Source: Paractinoplanes durhamensis (lineage in GTDB: Bacteria; Actinomycetota; Actinomycetes; Mycobacteriales; Micromonosporaceae). Taken from it: DNA of 64,000 nucleotides. Shown in pieces: positions 9,189-16,435 of the stretch (the stretch's first letter is position 1; every line of letters starts with the position of its first letter). The notes below the pieces were generated by a model. It made no database searches. It was not told the DNA's origin and saw nothing but the letters and a program-made list of their open reading frames with translations. Both the position numbers and the translations under genes were made by a program. The stretch covers positions 62,001-126,000 of the forward strand of contig NZ_BOML01000019.1 in assembly GCF_016862175.1 (NCBI RefSeq), written 5' to 3'.

Positions 9189-9902
9189 ATGGCTCGTACA
9201 TCCGTCACCCGCCGGCTGGCCGCCTCGGCCGCCGCCGGCCTCGCCCTGGCCACCACCGTGGTGCTGGTGGACAGCTCACCGGCGTTCGCCGCGCCCACCC
9301 TGCACGTCTCCAAGACCAGCGGGCTCACCAACGGCCAGCAGATCACCGTGTACGGCACCGGCTTCACCGCCGGCCTGCAGTCGATCGCGCTCGGCCAGTG
9401 CATCAAGGACCCGGCCGGGCCGACCGACTGCAACCTGTCCGGCGGTGCGGCGTTCGTCAACGCCGACGCCGGCGGCAAGACGCCGACGCTGACCCTGAAG
9501 CTGGCGACCACGTTCAGCGGCCACACCTGCGGCACCAGCGGTTGCGTGATCGCCGCCCAGATCCTGCCGTCCACCGCCACCCCCGAGGTGGTCGAGGCGA
9601 ACAAGGCGCAGGTGGCCATCACCTTCAGCAGCGGTGGCACGACCACCACCGCACCGACCAAGACGTCGACCAAGACCGCCACCGCCACCGCGACCGCGAC
9701 CGCGACGAAGTCGACCTCGGCGACCGCGGGCGGCGGCGGAACGACCTCGACGACCACCGCCGGTTCGGCCGCGCTGCCGGCCACCGGGCCCGGCCTGGAG
9801 TGGGCCACCATGCTGATGATCGGGGGCGCGCTGCTGCTGCCGGGCCTGGGCCTGATCGCGATGCTCCCGGCGCGCCGCCGCCGGATCGCCCAGCTGCGTT
9901 GA
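9189..9902 (+). CDS. Neocarzinostatin-fold surface protein with LPXTG sorting signal
   Basis: The protein has 237 residues. The start ATG 9189 is chosen for its GGAGG at 9179-9183; in-frame starts upstream lack one. A signal peptide precedes APTLHVSK. The ~110-residue domain carries the family pattern SGLTNGQQITVYGTGF, two disulfide-type cysteine pairs (GQC...DCNLSG and CGTSGC), and VAITF, as in neocarzinostatin-like apoproteins. A Thr/Ala/Lys-rich stalk follows, then LPATG, a hydrophobic helix and RRRR: a complete sortase sorting signal. No enediyne genes are near, so a carrier or binding role on the cell wall is more likely than an antibiotic apoprotein. No sortase gene is in the window. 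It is the last gene of the envelope/import operon. Confidence 0.78.
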   Translation: MARTSVTRRLAASAAAGLALATTVVLVDSSPAFAAPTLHVSKTSGLTNGQQITVYGTGFTAGLQSIALGQCIKDPAGPTDCNLSGGAAFVNADAGGKTPTLTLKLATTFSGHTCGTSGCVIAAQILPSTATPEVVEANKAQVAITFSSGGTTTTAPTKTSTKTATATATATATKSTSATAGGGGTTSTTTAGSAALPATGPGLEWATMLMIGGALLLPGLGLIAMLPARRRRIAQLR

Positions 9903-10022
9903 CCGGATTGCCCAGCTGCACTGGCGGATTGCCCGGCGCCGGATCGGGTGGCGGGCCGGGCCGGGAATGCGGCTGCGCTGGCGGATTGCGCGGCTGAGCT
10001 GACCGGATCAACCGGCTGCGCT
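9881..10022 (+). repeat. Degenerate tandem copies of the 3' end of the preceding gene
   Basis: The last 22 bases of the LPATG-protein gene (9881-9902, CCGGATCGCCCAGCTGCGTT then GA) are followed directly by CCGGATTGCCCAGCTGCACT at 9903-9922. Further decayed copies are CGGATTGCCCGGC near 9925, CGGATTGCGCGGCTGAGCTG near 9982 and CCGGATCAACCGGCTGCGCT near 10003. Slipped-strand duplication of a gene end is the simplest origin. No gene is seen between 9903 and 10175. Confidence 0.55.
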
Positions 10023-10037
10023 TTCCGGGGCGGTTCA

Positions 10038-10079
10038 GGGCTGTGGGAGCGTCTTTGCGCGGGGACAATCCCACAGCCC
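10038..10079 (+). terminator. Strong stem-loop after the envelope/import operon
   Basis: GGGCTGTGGGA (10038-10048) pairs perfectly with TCCCACAGCCC (10069-10079) across a 20-base loop. It lies 135 bases after the last stop of the operon and 97 bases before the sigma-factor gene, on the same strand. There is no T-run, as is usual for actinomycete terminators. A regulatory palindrome for the sigma gene is the alternative. Confidence 0.5.
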
Positions 10080-10175
10080 CGATCCGTCCGGAAAATAGTC
10101 GCCGAACCTTGCAGCATGGCTGCCGCGCCGGCCGTTTCCTGGGCAGGACGAGTTCACAGGGGAGCGGGGGCGGGG

Positions 10176-10676
10176 ATGCGGGATGCCGGCGCATTCGATG
10201 ATTTCTATCGGGACACATCGTCTCGAATGTTGCGCTACGGGTATGCGATGACCGGGGATCTCGGGGACGCCCAGGATGTGGTGCAGGAGGCGTACACCCG
10301 GGCGTGGCGGCACTGGCGCACGATGGCCGGCCATCCGGCACCGGAGGCGTGGGTGCGGCTGACCGTCAACCGGCTCGCCACCGACCGGTGGCGGCGGCTC
10401 AGCGGATGGCGTGCGGCCCTCGCGCGCACCGGACCACCGCCGCCGGCCGAACCACCCAGCGAAACCACCGTCCTGCTCACCGGCGCCCTGCGCCGGCTGC
10501 CCGCGCACCTGCGGCAGGCCGTGGTGCTGCACTATCTGCTCGACATGCCGGTGCACGACGTGGCCGCCGAGACCGGGTCGCCGGTCGGCACGGTGACCTC
10601 GTGGCTGCACCGCGGCCGCCTCGAACTCGCCGCCATCCTCGGATCGACGCAGCTGGAGGTCTCCGATGTCGAATGA
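10176..10676 (+). CDS. SigE-family RNA polymerase sigma factor
   Basis: This 166-residue protein has sigma-70 region 2 at residues ~10-75 (FDDFYRDTSSRMLRYGYAMT, then DAQDVVQEAYTRAWRHW) and region 4 at ~105-160 (LRRLPAHLRQAVVLHYLLDM, then VGTVTSWLHRGRLELA). It matches the compact SigE-type extracytoplasmic group common in actinomycetes. The start ATG 10176 follows a GGAG/GGGG purine run; the frame is open further upstream but without a good start. The partner gene begins 11 bases before its stop. It would direct polymerase to a small regulon in response to a signal sensed by that partner. Confidence 0.85.
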   Translation: MRDAGAFDDFYRDTSSRMLRYGYAMTGDLGDAQDVVQEAYTRAWRHWRTMAGHPAPEAWVRLTVNRLATDRWRRLSGWRAALARTGPPPPAEPPSETTVLLTGALRRLPAHLRQAVVLHYLLDMPVHDVAAETGSPVGTVTSWLHRGRLELAAILGSTQLEVSDVE

Positions 10677-11553
10677 GTTGAAGCGCGCGTTCGCCGCGCT
10701 GTCCGACGACGCCGGTCGTGGCCGGCTCGAACCCGCCGCCACCGTGCGCCGCCGCAGCGACCGCCGCCGCGCCGTCACCGCCGTGGCCGGCACCCTCACC
10801 GCGGCGGTCCTGGTCGCCGGCGTGCTCGTCGGTTCCCGGCTGGTGCTGGCCGGCCCACCGGCCCCGGTCCCGGCCGTCTCGATGCCGCCGGTCTCGCTGC
10901 CGCCGTCACTGCCGCCGTCGCCACCCTCGGCCGACCCGGGCACCACGTCCCCGTCCTCATCGCCGTCGTCGCCGGCGCCCCGCAGCATCCCGTCGTCCCT
11001 TCCGGCGAAGGCGTTTCTGCAGGCCAGCGATGTGCCGGGCAAGATCAAGGACGGCCCGCAGCGCCTCGGGGCCGGCGATCAGCCACTGCCGGACTTCTGC
11101 GGCAACTCCTACGACCAAGGCGCCAAGGCCGGCATCCGGGCCACCCAGGTCCTCTACTTCACCGGGCCCGGCGATCCGCCCGACAGCACCCCGAAGGCGG
11201 CGGTCTACCAGGACATCCTGGTCTTCCAGGGCAGCGCGGCCGAGTCGTTCATGGACGACCTGCGCGCGGCGGTCCAGGACTGCGCCACCGACGGGGACGT
11301 CAAGAGTTACGTACGGGGATCGCTCGGGGTCGGGGACGAGTCGTTCCTGATCGAGCGGACCAGCCCGGCCACCGACGACGCGGGCGAGCCGGTCGGCGGC
11401 GAGCTGTTCCACCTCTACTACGCCGTGGTCCGGGTCGGCGACGCGGTGGCGTTCGTCAGCGACACCGGCTGGGAGTCCGGCTCGGCCGATCGCGCCGACG
11501 CCGTACACCTGGGGGAACGCGCCGCGGCGCGGTTGTCCGCCTGGCGTAGGTAG
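10666..11553 (+). CDS. Membrane-anchored partner of the sigma factor (putative anti-sigma or sensor)
   Basis: This 295-residue protein overlaps the sigma gene by 11 bases. About 38 basic cytoplasmic residues (ATVRRRSDRRR) precede one membrane helix (AVTAVAGTLTAAVLVAGVL). A Pro/Ser-rich linker of about 60 residues leads to an extracellular domain of about 190 residues with the pattern FLQASDVPGKIKDGP, two cysteines (DFCGN, DCATDG) and DEVG-type turns typical of actinomycete sensor-like lipid/protein-binding domains. Genes of this layout usually follow SigE-type factors. No zinc anti-sigma HxxxCxxC motif is visible, so anti-sigma activity is only inferred from position and topology. Confidence 0.6.
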   Translation: MSNELKRAFAALSDDAGRGRLEPAATVRRRSDRRRAVTAVAGTLTAAVLVAGVLVGSRLVLAGPPAPVPAVSMPPVSLPPSLPPSPPSADPGTTSPSSSPSSPAPRSIPSSLPAKAFLQASDVPGKIKDGPQRLGAGDQPLPDFCGNSYDQGAKAGIRATQVLYFTGPGDPPDSTPKAAVYQDILVFQGSAAESFMDDLRAAVQDCATDGDVKSYVRGSLGVGDESFLIERTSPATDDAGEPVGGELFHLYYAVVRVGDAVAFVSDTGWESGSADRADAVHLGERAAARLSAWRR

Positions 11554-11565
11554 GCACGCAGCCTT

Positions 11566-11612
11566 AAGCAACCCTGGTTGACTAACCCGGATTTAGTCAA
11601 CTAGGGTTGCTT
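11566..11612. promoter_or_regulatory. Long palindrome overlapping a leaderless promoter
   Basis: The arms AAGCAACCCTGGTTGACTAA (11566-11585) and TTAGTCAACTAGGGTTGCTT (11593-11612) are inverted repeats with one mismatch around a 7-base centre. TTGACT (11578-11583) and TAGGGT (11602-11607), spaced 18 bases, form a promoter inside the palindrome. Transcription would begin at about 11614-11615, exactly at the ATG of the HTH gene, so the mRNA is leaderless. This layout strongly suggests autoregulation by the HTH protein. Confidence 0.8.
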
Positions 11613-11614
11613 GC

Positions 11615-11824
11615 ATGTCTGATGATCCTGCGGATGCGCTGGCGGCGGTGGCGGCGTTGCGGCGGCTGGCCGACCAGTTGGAGGATGCCGCGGTCGAGCA
11701 GGCGATGCGGGCCGGCTGGGGCTGGCCGAAGGTGGCCGAGGCGCTCGGCGTGACGCGTCAGGCCGTCCACAAGAAACACCTCAAGCGGCTCGAAGCCGCC
11801 GGCGTGGAATTACGGAGGCGATGA
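11615..11824 (+). CDS. Small helix-turn-helix regulator
   Basis: This 69-residue protein has one clear helix-turn-helix: WGWPKVAEALGVTRQAVHKKH at residues ~33-52. The N terminus is an Ala/Leu helix suited to dimerisation. Its ATG directly follows the promoter palindrome, so it probably binds there. The last codons overlap the Clp-N gene (ATGA). Small HTH proteins of this type are commonly paired with a Clp N-domain protein in actinomycetes. An inducer is not evident. Confidence 0.75.
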   Translation: MSDDPADALAAVAALRRLADQLEDAAVEQAMRAGWGWPKVAEALGVTRQAVHKKHLKRLEAAGVELRRR

Positions 11825-12273
11825 CCGTGTCCGGATTCGACAGGTACCTCAAGGACGTTCTGGAGTCGGCCACCGAGGAGGCCCGGCGGCAGGGCGCGGC
11901 AACGGTGGAGGCCGAGCACCTGCTGCTCGCGATTGCCGCCGCCGGGTCACCGGCGCTCGATGCGGCCGGCCTCGACCAGGCGGCGATCCGGGCGGCGCTG
12001 GATCGGGAGTTCGCGCACAGCCTGGCCACGGTGGGTGTTTCGGCGGCGGCGTTCGACCTCCCGCCCGCCACCCCGGCCAAGGACCGGCGGCTCCAGCCGG
12101 GTGCGTCGGTGCGGCTTGCTTTGGAGCGTACGTTCGTGGCCGCGGCCGGCCGCGACCCCCAGCCCGCGCATCTTCTCCTCGGGATCCTGGCGGCCGAGGT
12201 CGGCATCGTGCCGCGGGCCCTCGCCCTGGCCGGTTTCGATCGCGTCGCGTTGATCGCCCGGGTCCATGGCTGA
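11821..12273 (+). CDS. Clp N-terminal-domain protein
   Basis: The protein has 150 residues and consists only of a double Clp R/N repeat: VEAEHLLLAIAAAGSPALDAAG in the first half and DPQPAHLLLGILAAEVGIVPRALALAG in the second. In ClpA/ClpC this domain binds substrates or adaptors. There is no AAA ATPase here, so the protein could act as an adaptor, decoy or sensor for a Clp machine encoded elsewhere. It is translationally coupled to the HTH gene upstream and overlaps the ABC ATPase gene downstream by 8 bases. Confidence 0.8.
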   Translation: MTVSGFDRYLKDVLESATEEARRQGAATVEAEHLLLAIAAAGSPALDAAGLDQAAIRAALDREFAHSLATVGVSAAAFDLPPATPAKDRRLQPGASVRLALERTFVAAAGRDPQPAHLLLGILAAEVGIVPRALALAGFDRVALIARVHG

Positions 12274-13117
12274 CCTCGCGCTCGACGTCACCGGGCTGCG
12301 CATGCGCTATGGCACGAAGGATGTGCTGCACGACGTCACCCTCCGGGCGGCTCGCGGCGAGGTGCTCGCGCTGCTCGGCCCGAACGGCGCGGGCAAGACC
12401 ACGACGATCGAGATCCTGGAGGGCTTCCGCAGTCGCTCGGCCGGCCGGGTGTCGGTGCTCGGCACCGACCCCGCACACGGTGACGAACGATGGCGGGCCC
12501 GGCTGGGCGTCGTCCTGCAATCGTGGCGCGACCACGGCAAATGGCGGGTCCGGGAGTTCCTGGCCTACCTCGGCGGCTACTACCCGAAGCCGATGGACCC
12601 GGACGAGTTGCTCGCCGCGGCCGGGCTCACCGACCAGGCCGGCCAGCAGATCCGGCGCCTGTCCGGCGGACAGCGACGCCGGCTCGACATCGCCGTCGGC
12701 CTCGTCGGCCGGCCCGAGCTGCTCTTCCTCGACGAGCCCACGGCCGGCCTCGACCCGCAGGCCCGCCGCGAGTTCCACGACCTGGTCCAGCGGCTGGCCG
12801 CCGAGCAGCACACCACGGTCCTGCTCACCACGCACGACCTCGACGAGGCCGCCCGTCTCGCCGACCGCATCCTCATCCTGAACGGCGGCCGGGTCGTGGC
12901 CGACGGCACCGCCGCCGAGCTCACCCAGCGGATCGCCGGCCAGGACGAGGTCGGCTGGACCGTGGACGGCCGTCGTTTCACCCGGTCGACCCCGCGGTCC
13001 ACCGAGTTCGTCTTCGACCTGTTCCAGCGGCACGGCCACGCGGTCACCGACCTGGAAGTCCACCGGACATCGCTCGAGGACGCCTACCTCACCCTCGTAC
13101 GGGAAGCCGAATCATGA
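12266..13117 (+). CDS. DrrA-type ABC exporter ATPase
   Basis: The protein has 283 residues, with Walker A GPNGAGKTT (about residues 38-46), signature LSGGQRRRLDIAVGL, Walker B LLFLDEPTAGLDP, and switch His in LLTTHDLDE. A C-terminal extension of about 70 residues (VGWTVDGRRF...) is typical of CcmA/DrrA subunits. It overlaps the Clp-N gene by 8 bases and the permease gene by 4. The likely role is export of a small or lipophilic compound, or membrane stress relief, under the control of the HTH gene at the head of the operon. Confidence 0.88.
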   Translation: MADLALDVTGLRMRYGTKDVLHDVTLRAARGEVLALLGPNGAGKTTTIEILEGFRSRSAGRVSVLGTDPAHGDERWRARLGVVLQSWRDHGKWRVREFLAYLGGYYPKPMDPDELLAAAGLTDQAGQQIRRLSGGQRRRLDIAVGLVGRPELLFLDEPTAGLDPQARREFHDLVQRLAAEQHTTVLLTTHDLDEAARLADRILILNGGRVVADGTAAELTQRIAGQDEVGWTVDGRRFTRSTPRSTEFVFDLFQRHGHAVTDLEVHRTSLEDAYLTLVREAES

Positions 13118-13926
13118 TCTTTCGTCAGGGCGCGGTGCAGGGCCTGATCGAGTTACGCCAGTCGTTCACCGGCGGCGAACTGATCGCGAACCTGTTCTGG
13201 CCGGCCGCCACCCTCGTGGCCATCTTCCTCCTCCGCGACCGGCCCGTCGACGGCACGGCGCTGCCGCTCGGCGAGCTGGTCCTGCCCGGGGTGCTGGGCA
13301 TGTTCGTCGCCCTCGGCATGCTGCTGATCACCCAGCAGCTGACCGCCGATCGCGAGGACGGCACCCTGCTACGCGCGAGGGCAACGCCGCACGGCTTGCG
13401 CGGCTACCTGATCGGCAAACTCACCACCGTGTCGGCGACGGTGCTGGCCTACCTGGCCGTCCTGCTGGCCGGCGGCGCACCGCTGGTCACCACCTTCCAC
13501 CCGCTCACCCTGGCCTGGGTCCTGGCCCTCGGCCTGATCGCCACCCAGTCGGTCGGTGCGATGCTGGGCGCGCTGATCAGCAGCTCACGCGGCGCGGGCA
13601 TGCTCTCCCTGCCGATCCTGGGGTTGATCGCGGTGTCCGGCGTCTTCTACCCGATCGGCGCCCTGCCGGGCTGGCTGCAGGGGATCGGCCAGACGTTCCC
13701 GATCTACTGGCTCGGCTTGGGCATGCGCTCGGCGTTCCTGCCCGACAGCGCCGCCGCGGTCGAGCTGGACGGTTCGTGGCGGCATCTGCAAACCGCCGCG
13801 GTCCTGGGCGCCTGGGCGATGGCCGGCCTGATCGTCGCGCCGCCGGTCCTACGCCGGATGACCCGCCGGGAGTCAGGTTCGCGGGTGGCCGAACGCCGCG
13901 AACGGACCCTGCAGCGAGTGGGCTGA
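13114..13926 (+). CDS. ABC-2-type exporter permease
   Basis: This 270-residue protein has six predicted membrane helices of the ABC-2/DrrB type: NLFWPAATLVAIFLL; LVLPGVLGMFVALGMLLI; TVSATVLAYLAVLLAGG; LAWVLALGLIATQSVGAMLGAL; MLSLPILGLIAVSGVFYPIGALPGW split by a short loop; and a final helix LGAWAMAGLIVAPPVL. The cytoplasmic motif DREDGTLLRARATPHG is the usual coupling region. It is coupled to the ATPase by an ATGA overlap and completes the exporter. Confidence 0.85.
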   Translation: MIFRQGAVQGLIELRQSFTGGELIANLFWPAATLVAIFLLRDRPVDGTALPLGELVLPGVLGMFVALGMLLITQQLTADREDGTLLRARATPHGLRGYLIGKLTTVSATVLAYLAVLLAGGAPLVTTFHPLTLAWVLALGLIATQSVGAMLGALISSSRGAGMLSLPILGLIAVSGVFYPIGALPGWLQGIGQTFPIYWLGLGMRSAFLPDSAAAVELDGSWRHLQTAAVLGAWAMAGLIVAPPVLRRMTRRESGSRVAERRERTLQRVG

Positions 13927-13931
13927 GCCGG

Positions 13932-14492
13932 TTGACACCCGACGACTCCGTCCGGGCCATGGCCGAACGTCTCCTGGCCATCGACTATCGGCGCCATGGC
14001 GACAAGTCCTGGTCGAAGGCCGCCCTGCTGGGTGAATACTTCCGCCGGGCAGCGGCCTACGACTGCGGGTCACGGACGCCGTTCTTCGACATCGCTCTTT
14101 GCGTAGATCCGAGCATTCGCGCCGCCCAGCAGTATGTGGACAGCGTCGTGGAGGGCGTGCATCCGCAGGGCCGCAGCGCGATCACCACGGTGGCCCCGTT
14201 CATGCTGCATTGGGCCGCGCTTCGAGCCGACCCGAGCTTTGTGATGCCGCTGGAGCCGGCGGACCCGTTCGAGCCGCTGATCCTCATGTTCGAGCGGGAC
14301 GGCGGATTCCACACCGAGAACGGCGAGGTCAATCTCGAGTACCGCGCGGTGCCCATGCGCCGCTGGCGCGAACGGTCCGGCGCGGCACCGATGCCGAGCT
14401 TCGCCCCGGAAGTGCTCGACGAGATCGACCGGGCTGGGTCTTTGAAGCAGTTCGGGTATGTGATGGGGCCGGACGGGAAGCCGGTCGGCTGA
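13932..14492 (+). CDS. Unrecognised protein
   Basis: A frame of 186 codons from TTG 13932, with ATG 13959 as an alternative start; no ribosome site clearly decides. The protein is soluble and mixed alpha/beta. It contains LLGEYFRRAAAYDCGS, VDSVVEGVHPQGRSAITTVAPFMLHWAALRA and MFERDGGFHTENGEVNLEY in separate segments. The acidic, compact character and the neighbouring small unrelated gene recall immunity-type or SMI1-like accessory genes, but no motif proves this. It follows the exporter operon by 5 bases, so it is probably co-transcribed with it. Confidence 0.55.
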   Translation: MTPDDSVRAMAERLLAIDYRRHGDKSWSKAALLGEYFRRAAAYDCGSRTPFFDIALCVDPSIRAAQQYVDSVVEGVHPQGRSAITTVAPFMLHWAALRADPSFVMPLEPADPFEPLILMFERDGGFHTENGEVNLEYRAVPMRRWRERSGAAPMPSFAPEVLDEIDRAGSLKQFGYVMGPDGKPVG

Positions 14493-14518
14493 CCTCGATG
14501 GGCGGGGACAATGTCGGC

Positions 14519-15052
14519 ATGGATCTCTCCGAGGTGCGCAAGGACGTTGCCGCCGTCGATGAGCTGGTGCGGTTCCTCGTCAAGAGCCAGGCGATCGATA
14601 TGAACGATCCGGATTGGATCGCCAAGCTCAAAGCTGCTCCGAACCCGGTGGACGAGGCCGGGGTCCGGGTCGAGGCGGATGCGGCGCTGCAGGCGCTGCT
14701 GGACGCGTACGAGTCGGGGGATGCTGCGCTGCGTGCGGAGGTCCGGGAGATCTTCCGTGCCTACCCGTCGTTCCGGGACTGTGCCGGGCTGCCGAACCAG
14801 TGGGCGACGGCGGCGGAGTTCCGCCGCCGCCTGCTTCTGATCTCCGCCAACGACCAGGGTGCGGACCCGCGCGACGAGCTGATCTCGCTCTGGGGGCTGT
14901 GCCACGCCGGCCGGGAGCTCGGCATCGACACCGAGCCGGTGCTGCGCGAGGTGGCCGAGTTGTCGTCCGGCGTTGATCACTACGGGTTCGGGTCGATGCG
15001 GGCCCTGATCCTGCGCGGGCTGGAGGTGCACGACCCCAGCGAATGGGCGTGA
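14519..15052 (+). CDS. Unrecognised helical protein
   Basis: This 177-residue soluble protein starts at ATG 14519, with a GGGGA run about 10 bases upstream; ATG 14498 is an alternative. It is almost entirely helical, with segments MDLSEVRKDVAAVDELVRFL, ADAALQALLDAYESGDAALRAEV, WATAAEFRRRLLLIS and ELISLWGLCHAGRELGID. I recognise no family. It converges on the catabolic operon: only 3 bases separate its stop from the stop of the minus-strand gene at 15056. Confidence 0.6.
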   Translation: MDLSEVRKDVAAVDELVRFLVKSQAIDMNDPDWIAKLKAAPNPVDEAGVRVEADAALQALLDAYESGDAALRAEVREIFRAYPSFRDCAGLPNQWATAAEFRRRLLLISANDQGADPRDELISLWGLCHAGRELGIDTEPVLREVAELSSGVDHYGFGSMRALILRGLEVHDPSEWA

Positions 15053-15055
15053 GCC

Positions 15056-15799
15056 TCAGTATTCGCGGAGCAGGCTTCCGGCGCCGTACACCTTTTCCCT
15101 GATGCCGTTCTCGCGCAGGGCCATCCACCATGTTGCCGCGTTGATGGCGATCACCGGCTTGCCCAGCCAGCGTTCGGCCTCGTCGGCCAGGCGGACCATC
15201 GACAGGTTCGTTCCGCATTGGACGATCGCGTCGACCTCGGGGCCGTCCACGGCCAGGATCGCTCGGCGCAGCTCGTCCTCGGTCACGTGGGCGATCGAGA
15301 CCGCGGTCGGGCACTTCAGGCCCTCGATCTTGGTCACCTCGAAGCCGATCTCGCCGAAGAAGCGGACCACGTTGGCGTCGCCGATCGGCTGGTACGGGGT
15401 CACCACGCCGATCCTGCGGGCGCCGTACAGCTTCAGGGCCCGTTCGCACGCCTCGGCGCCGGTGGCCACGTCCAGGCCGGTGATCCCGTTGATCTGGCGG
15501 ACGAACTCGCGGTTTCCCTCGACGCCGCCCCAGAACGTCTCGGCCGACATGCCCATCACCATGTAGTCGGGCTCGGCGGTCAGCACCCGTTCGCAGGCGA
15601 AGCCGATCTCGCCCCGGATCTGGACCAGGAGGTTCTCGAACTGGTCGTCGCTGGAGAGGTCCTGGTTGCGGATGTGGATGCGGGAGAAGTGGGCGGTCAC
15701 GCCGGGGACCGTCATCGCGTAGAAGTCGGGCTCGACGATGGTGTTCGTCGAGGGGGCGATGACGCCGAACTTGCGGCGCCAGCCGAGTGCGTCGGTCAT
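15056..15799 (-). CDS. Asp/Glu racemase-superfamily enzyme (maleate isomerase / arylmalonate decarboxylase-like)
   Basis: This 247-residue protein starts at ATG 15799. It shows the family N terminus (KFGVIAPSTNTIVEPDF), a middle VATGAEACERALKLYGARRIGVVTPY region, and the second catalytic cysteine in IVQCGTN (Cys195). The position where maleate isomerases and racemases carry the first cysteine reads VMGMSAE (residues 81-87), so that cysteine appears to be absent. Arylmalonate decarboxylase also keeps only the second cysteine. Candidate reactions are therefore maleate-type cis-trans isomerisation or decarboxylation of a malonate-type acid. Last gene of the 23501->15056 operon; its ATG overlaps the previous stop. 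Confidence 0.75.
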   Translation of the reverse strand: MTDALGWRRKFGVIAPSTNTIVEPDFYAMTVPGVTAHFSRIHIRNQDLSSDDQFENLLVQIRGEIGFACERVLTAEPDYMVMGMSAETFWGGVEGNREFVRQINGITGLDVATGAEACERALKLYGARRIGVVTPYQPIGDANVVRFFGEIGFEVTKIEGLKCPTAVSIAHVTEDELRRAILAVDGPEVDAIVQCGTNLSMVRLADEAERWLGKPVIAINAATWWMALRENGIREKVYGAGSLLREY

Positions 15800-16434
15800 A
15801 CGGGTTCTCCCACGGGGATTGTCTGCGGGCGGCGCGCGGCGGTCAGCGTCAACCACGCCGCGATCAGCAGGGCCAATTGGGCGGACGTGTTGAGGGACTG
15901 CTCCAGCCACTGGTAGGCGACGGTGTCGTGCCTGGCCGAGCCGCGCAGCGGGACCAGCGACGTCACCAGCACCAGGCCGAGGACGAACAGCGACACCGCC
16001 CACCACTGCCGGTAGCGGCCCGCGATGATCGCGCCGAGCACGCTGACCGCGGTCACCCCGAACGTCGCCGTCACGAAGATCGGGTGCAGGTTGCCGGCCA
16101 GCACGGAGCCGGCCACGCCGAGGCCGAACGCCAGCGCGAAAGGCCAGAGGTGGACGCGCTTGCCACGGCGTACGGCAATGGCCAAGGACCAGGTCAGAAG
16201 CGTGGCGCCGGCCGCCATGAGCGGGAAAAGTGCCTCCTCGAGGAGGCGTGGATCGCCGCCGCCGGCGGCGACCGTCAGTTTCCAGGCGCATTTCGACAGG
16301 CCGCCGGCGCCGATCAGCACCGCGCCGAGAAGGCCGGCCCGGTGCGGATAAAGGCGGCTGAGCAGGGCGAAGCCGGTCAGTCCGAAGAGGACGGGCGCGA
16401 AGTCCTCGAGCGCGAGCCAGATCGGGTAGTCCAT
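15796..16434 (-). CDS. Integral membrane protein of unknown function
   Basis: This 212-residue protein has about seven hydrophobic helices, including FAPVLFGLTGFALLSRLY, GLLGAVLIGAGGLSKCAW, ALFPLMAAGATLLTWSLAI, PFALAFGLGVAGSVLAG, VSLFVLGLVLVTSLVPL and LALLIAAWLTLTAA. Histidines lie near helix ends (PHRAG, VHLWP, NLHPIF). No transporter family is evident. Given its place in an oxidative catabolic operon it could be a carrier or an electron-transfer or cofactor-handling protein; this is a guess from context. The start ATG 16434 lies 1 base after the SDR stop. Confidence 0.6.
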   Translation of the reverse strand: MDYPIWLALEDFAPVLFGLTGFALLSRLYPHRAGLLGAVLIGAGGLSKCAWKLTVAAGGGDPRLLEEALFPLMAAGATLLTWSLAIAVRRGKRVHLWPFALAFGLGVAGSVLAGNLHPIFVTATFGVTAVSVLGAIIAGRYRQWWAVSLFVLGLVLVTSLVPLRGSARHDTVAYQWLEQSLNTSAQLALLIAAWLTLTAARRPQTIPVGEPV

Positions 16435-16435
16435 C

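Noticed and set aside
9189..9902. Enediyne antibiotic apoprotein
   Set aside because: The fold matches neocarzinostatin, but there is an LPATG sorting signal and there are no enediyne polyketide genes nearby.
9948..10175. Longer N terminus for the sigma factor
   Set aside because: The region contains the stem-loop at 10038-10079 and decayed repeats; sigma region 2 begins right after ATG 10176, which has a purine-rich ribosome site.
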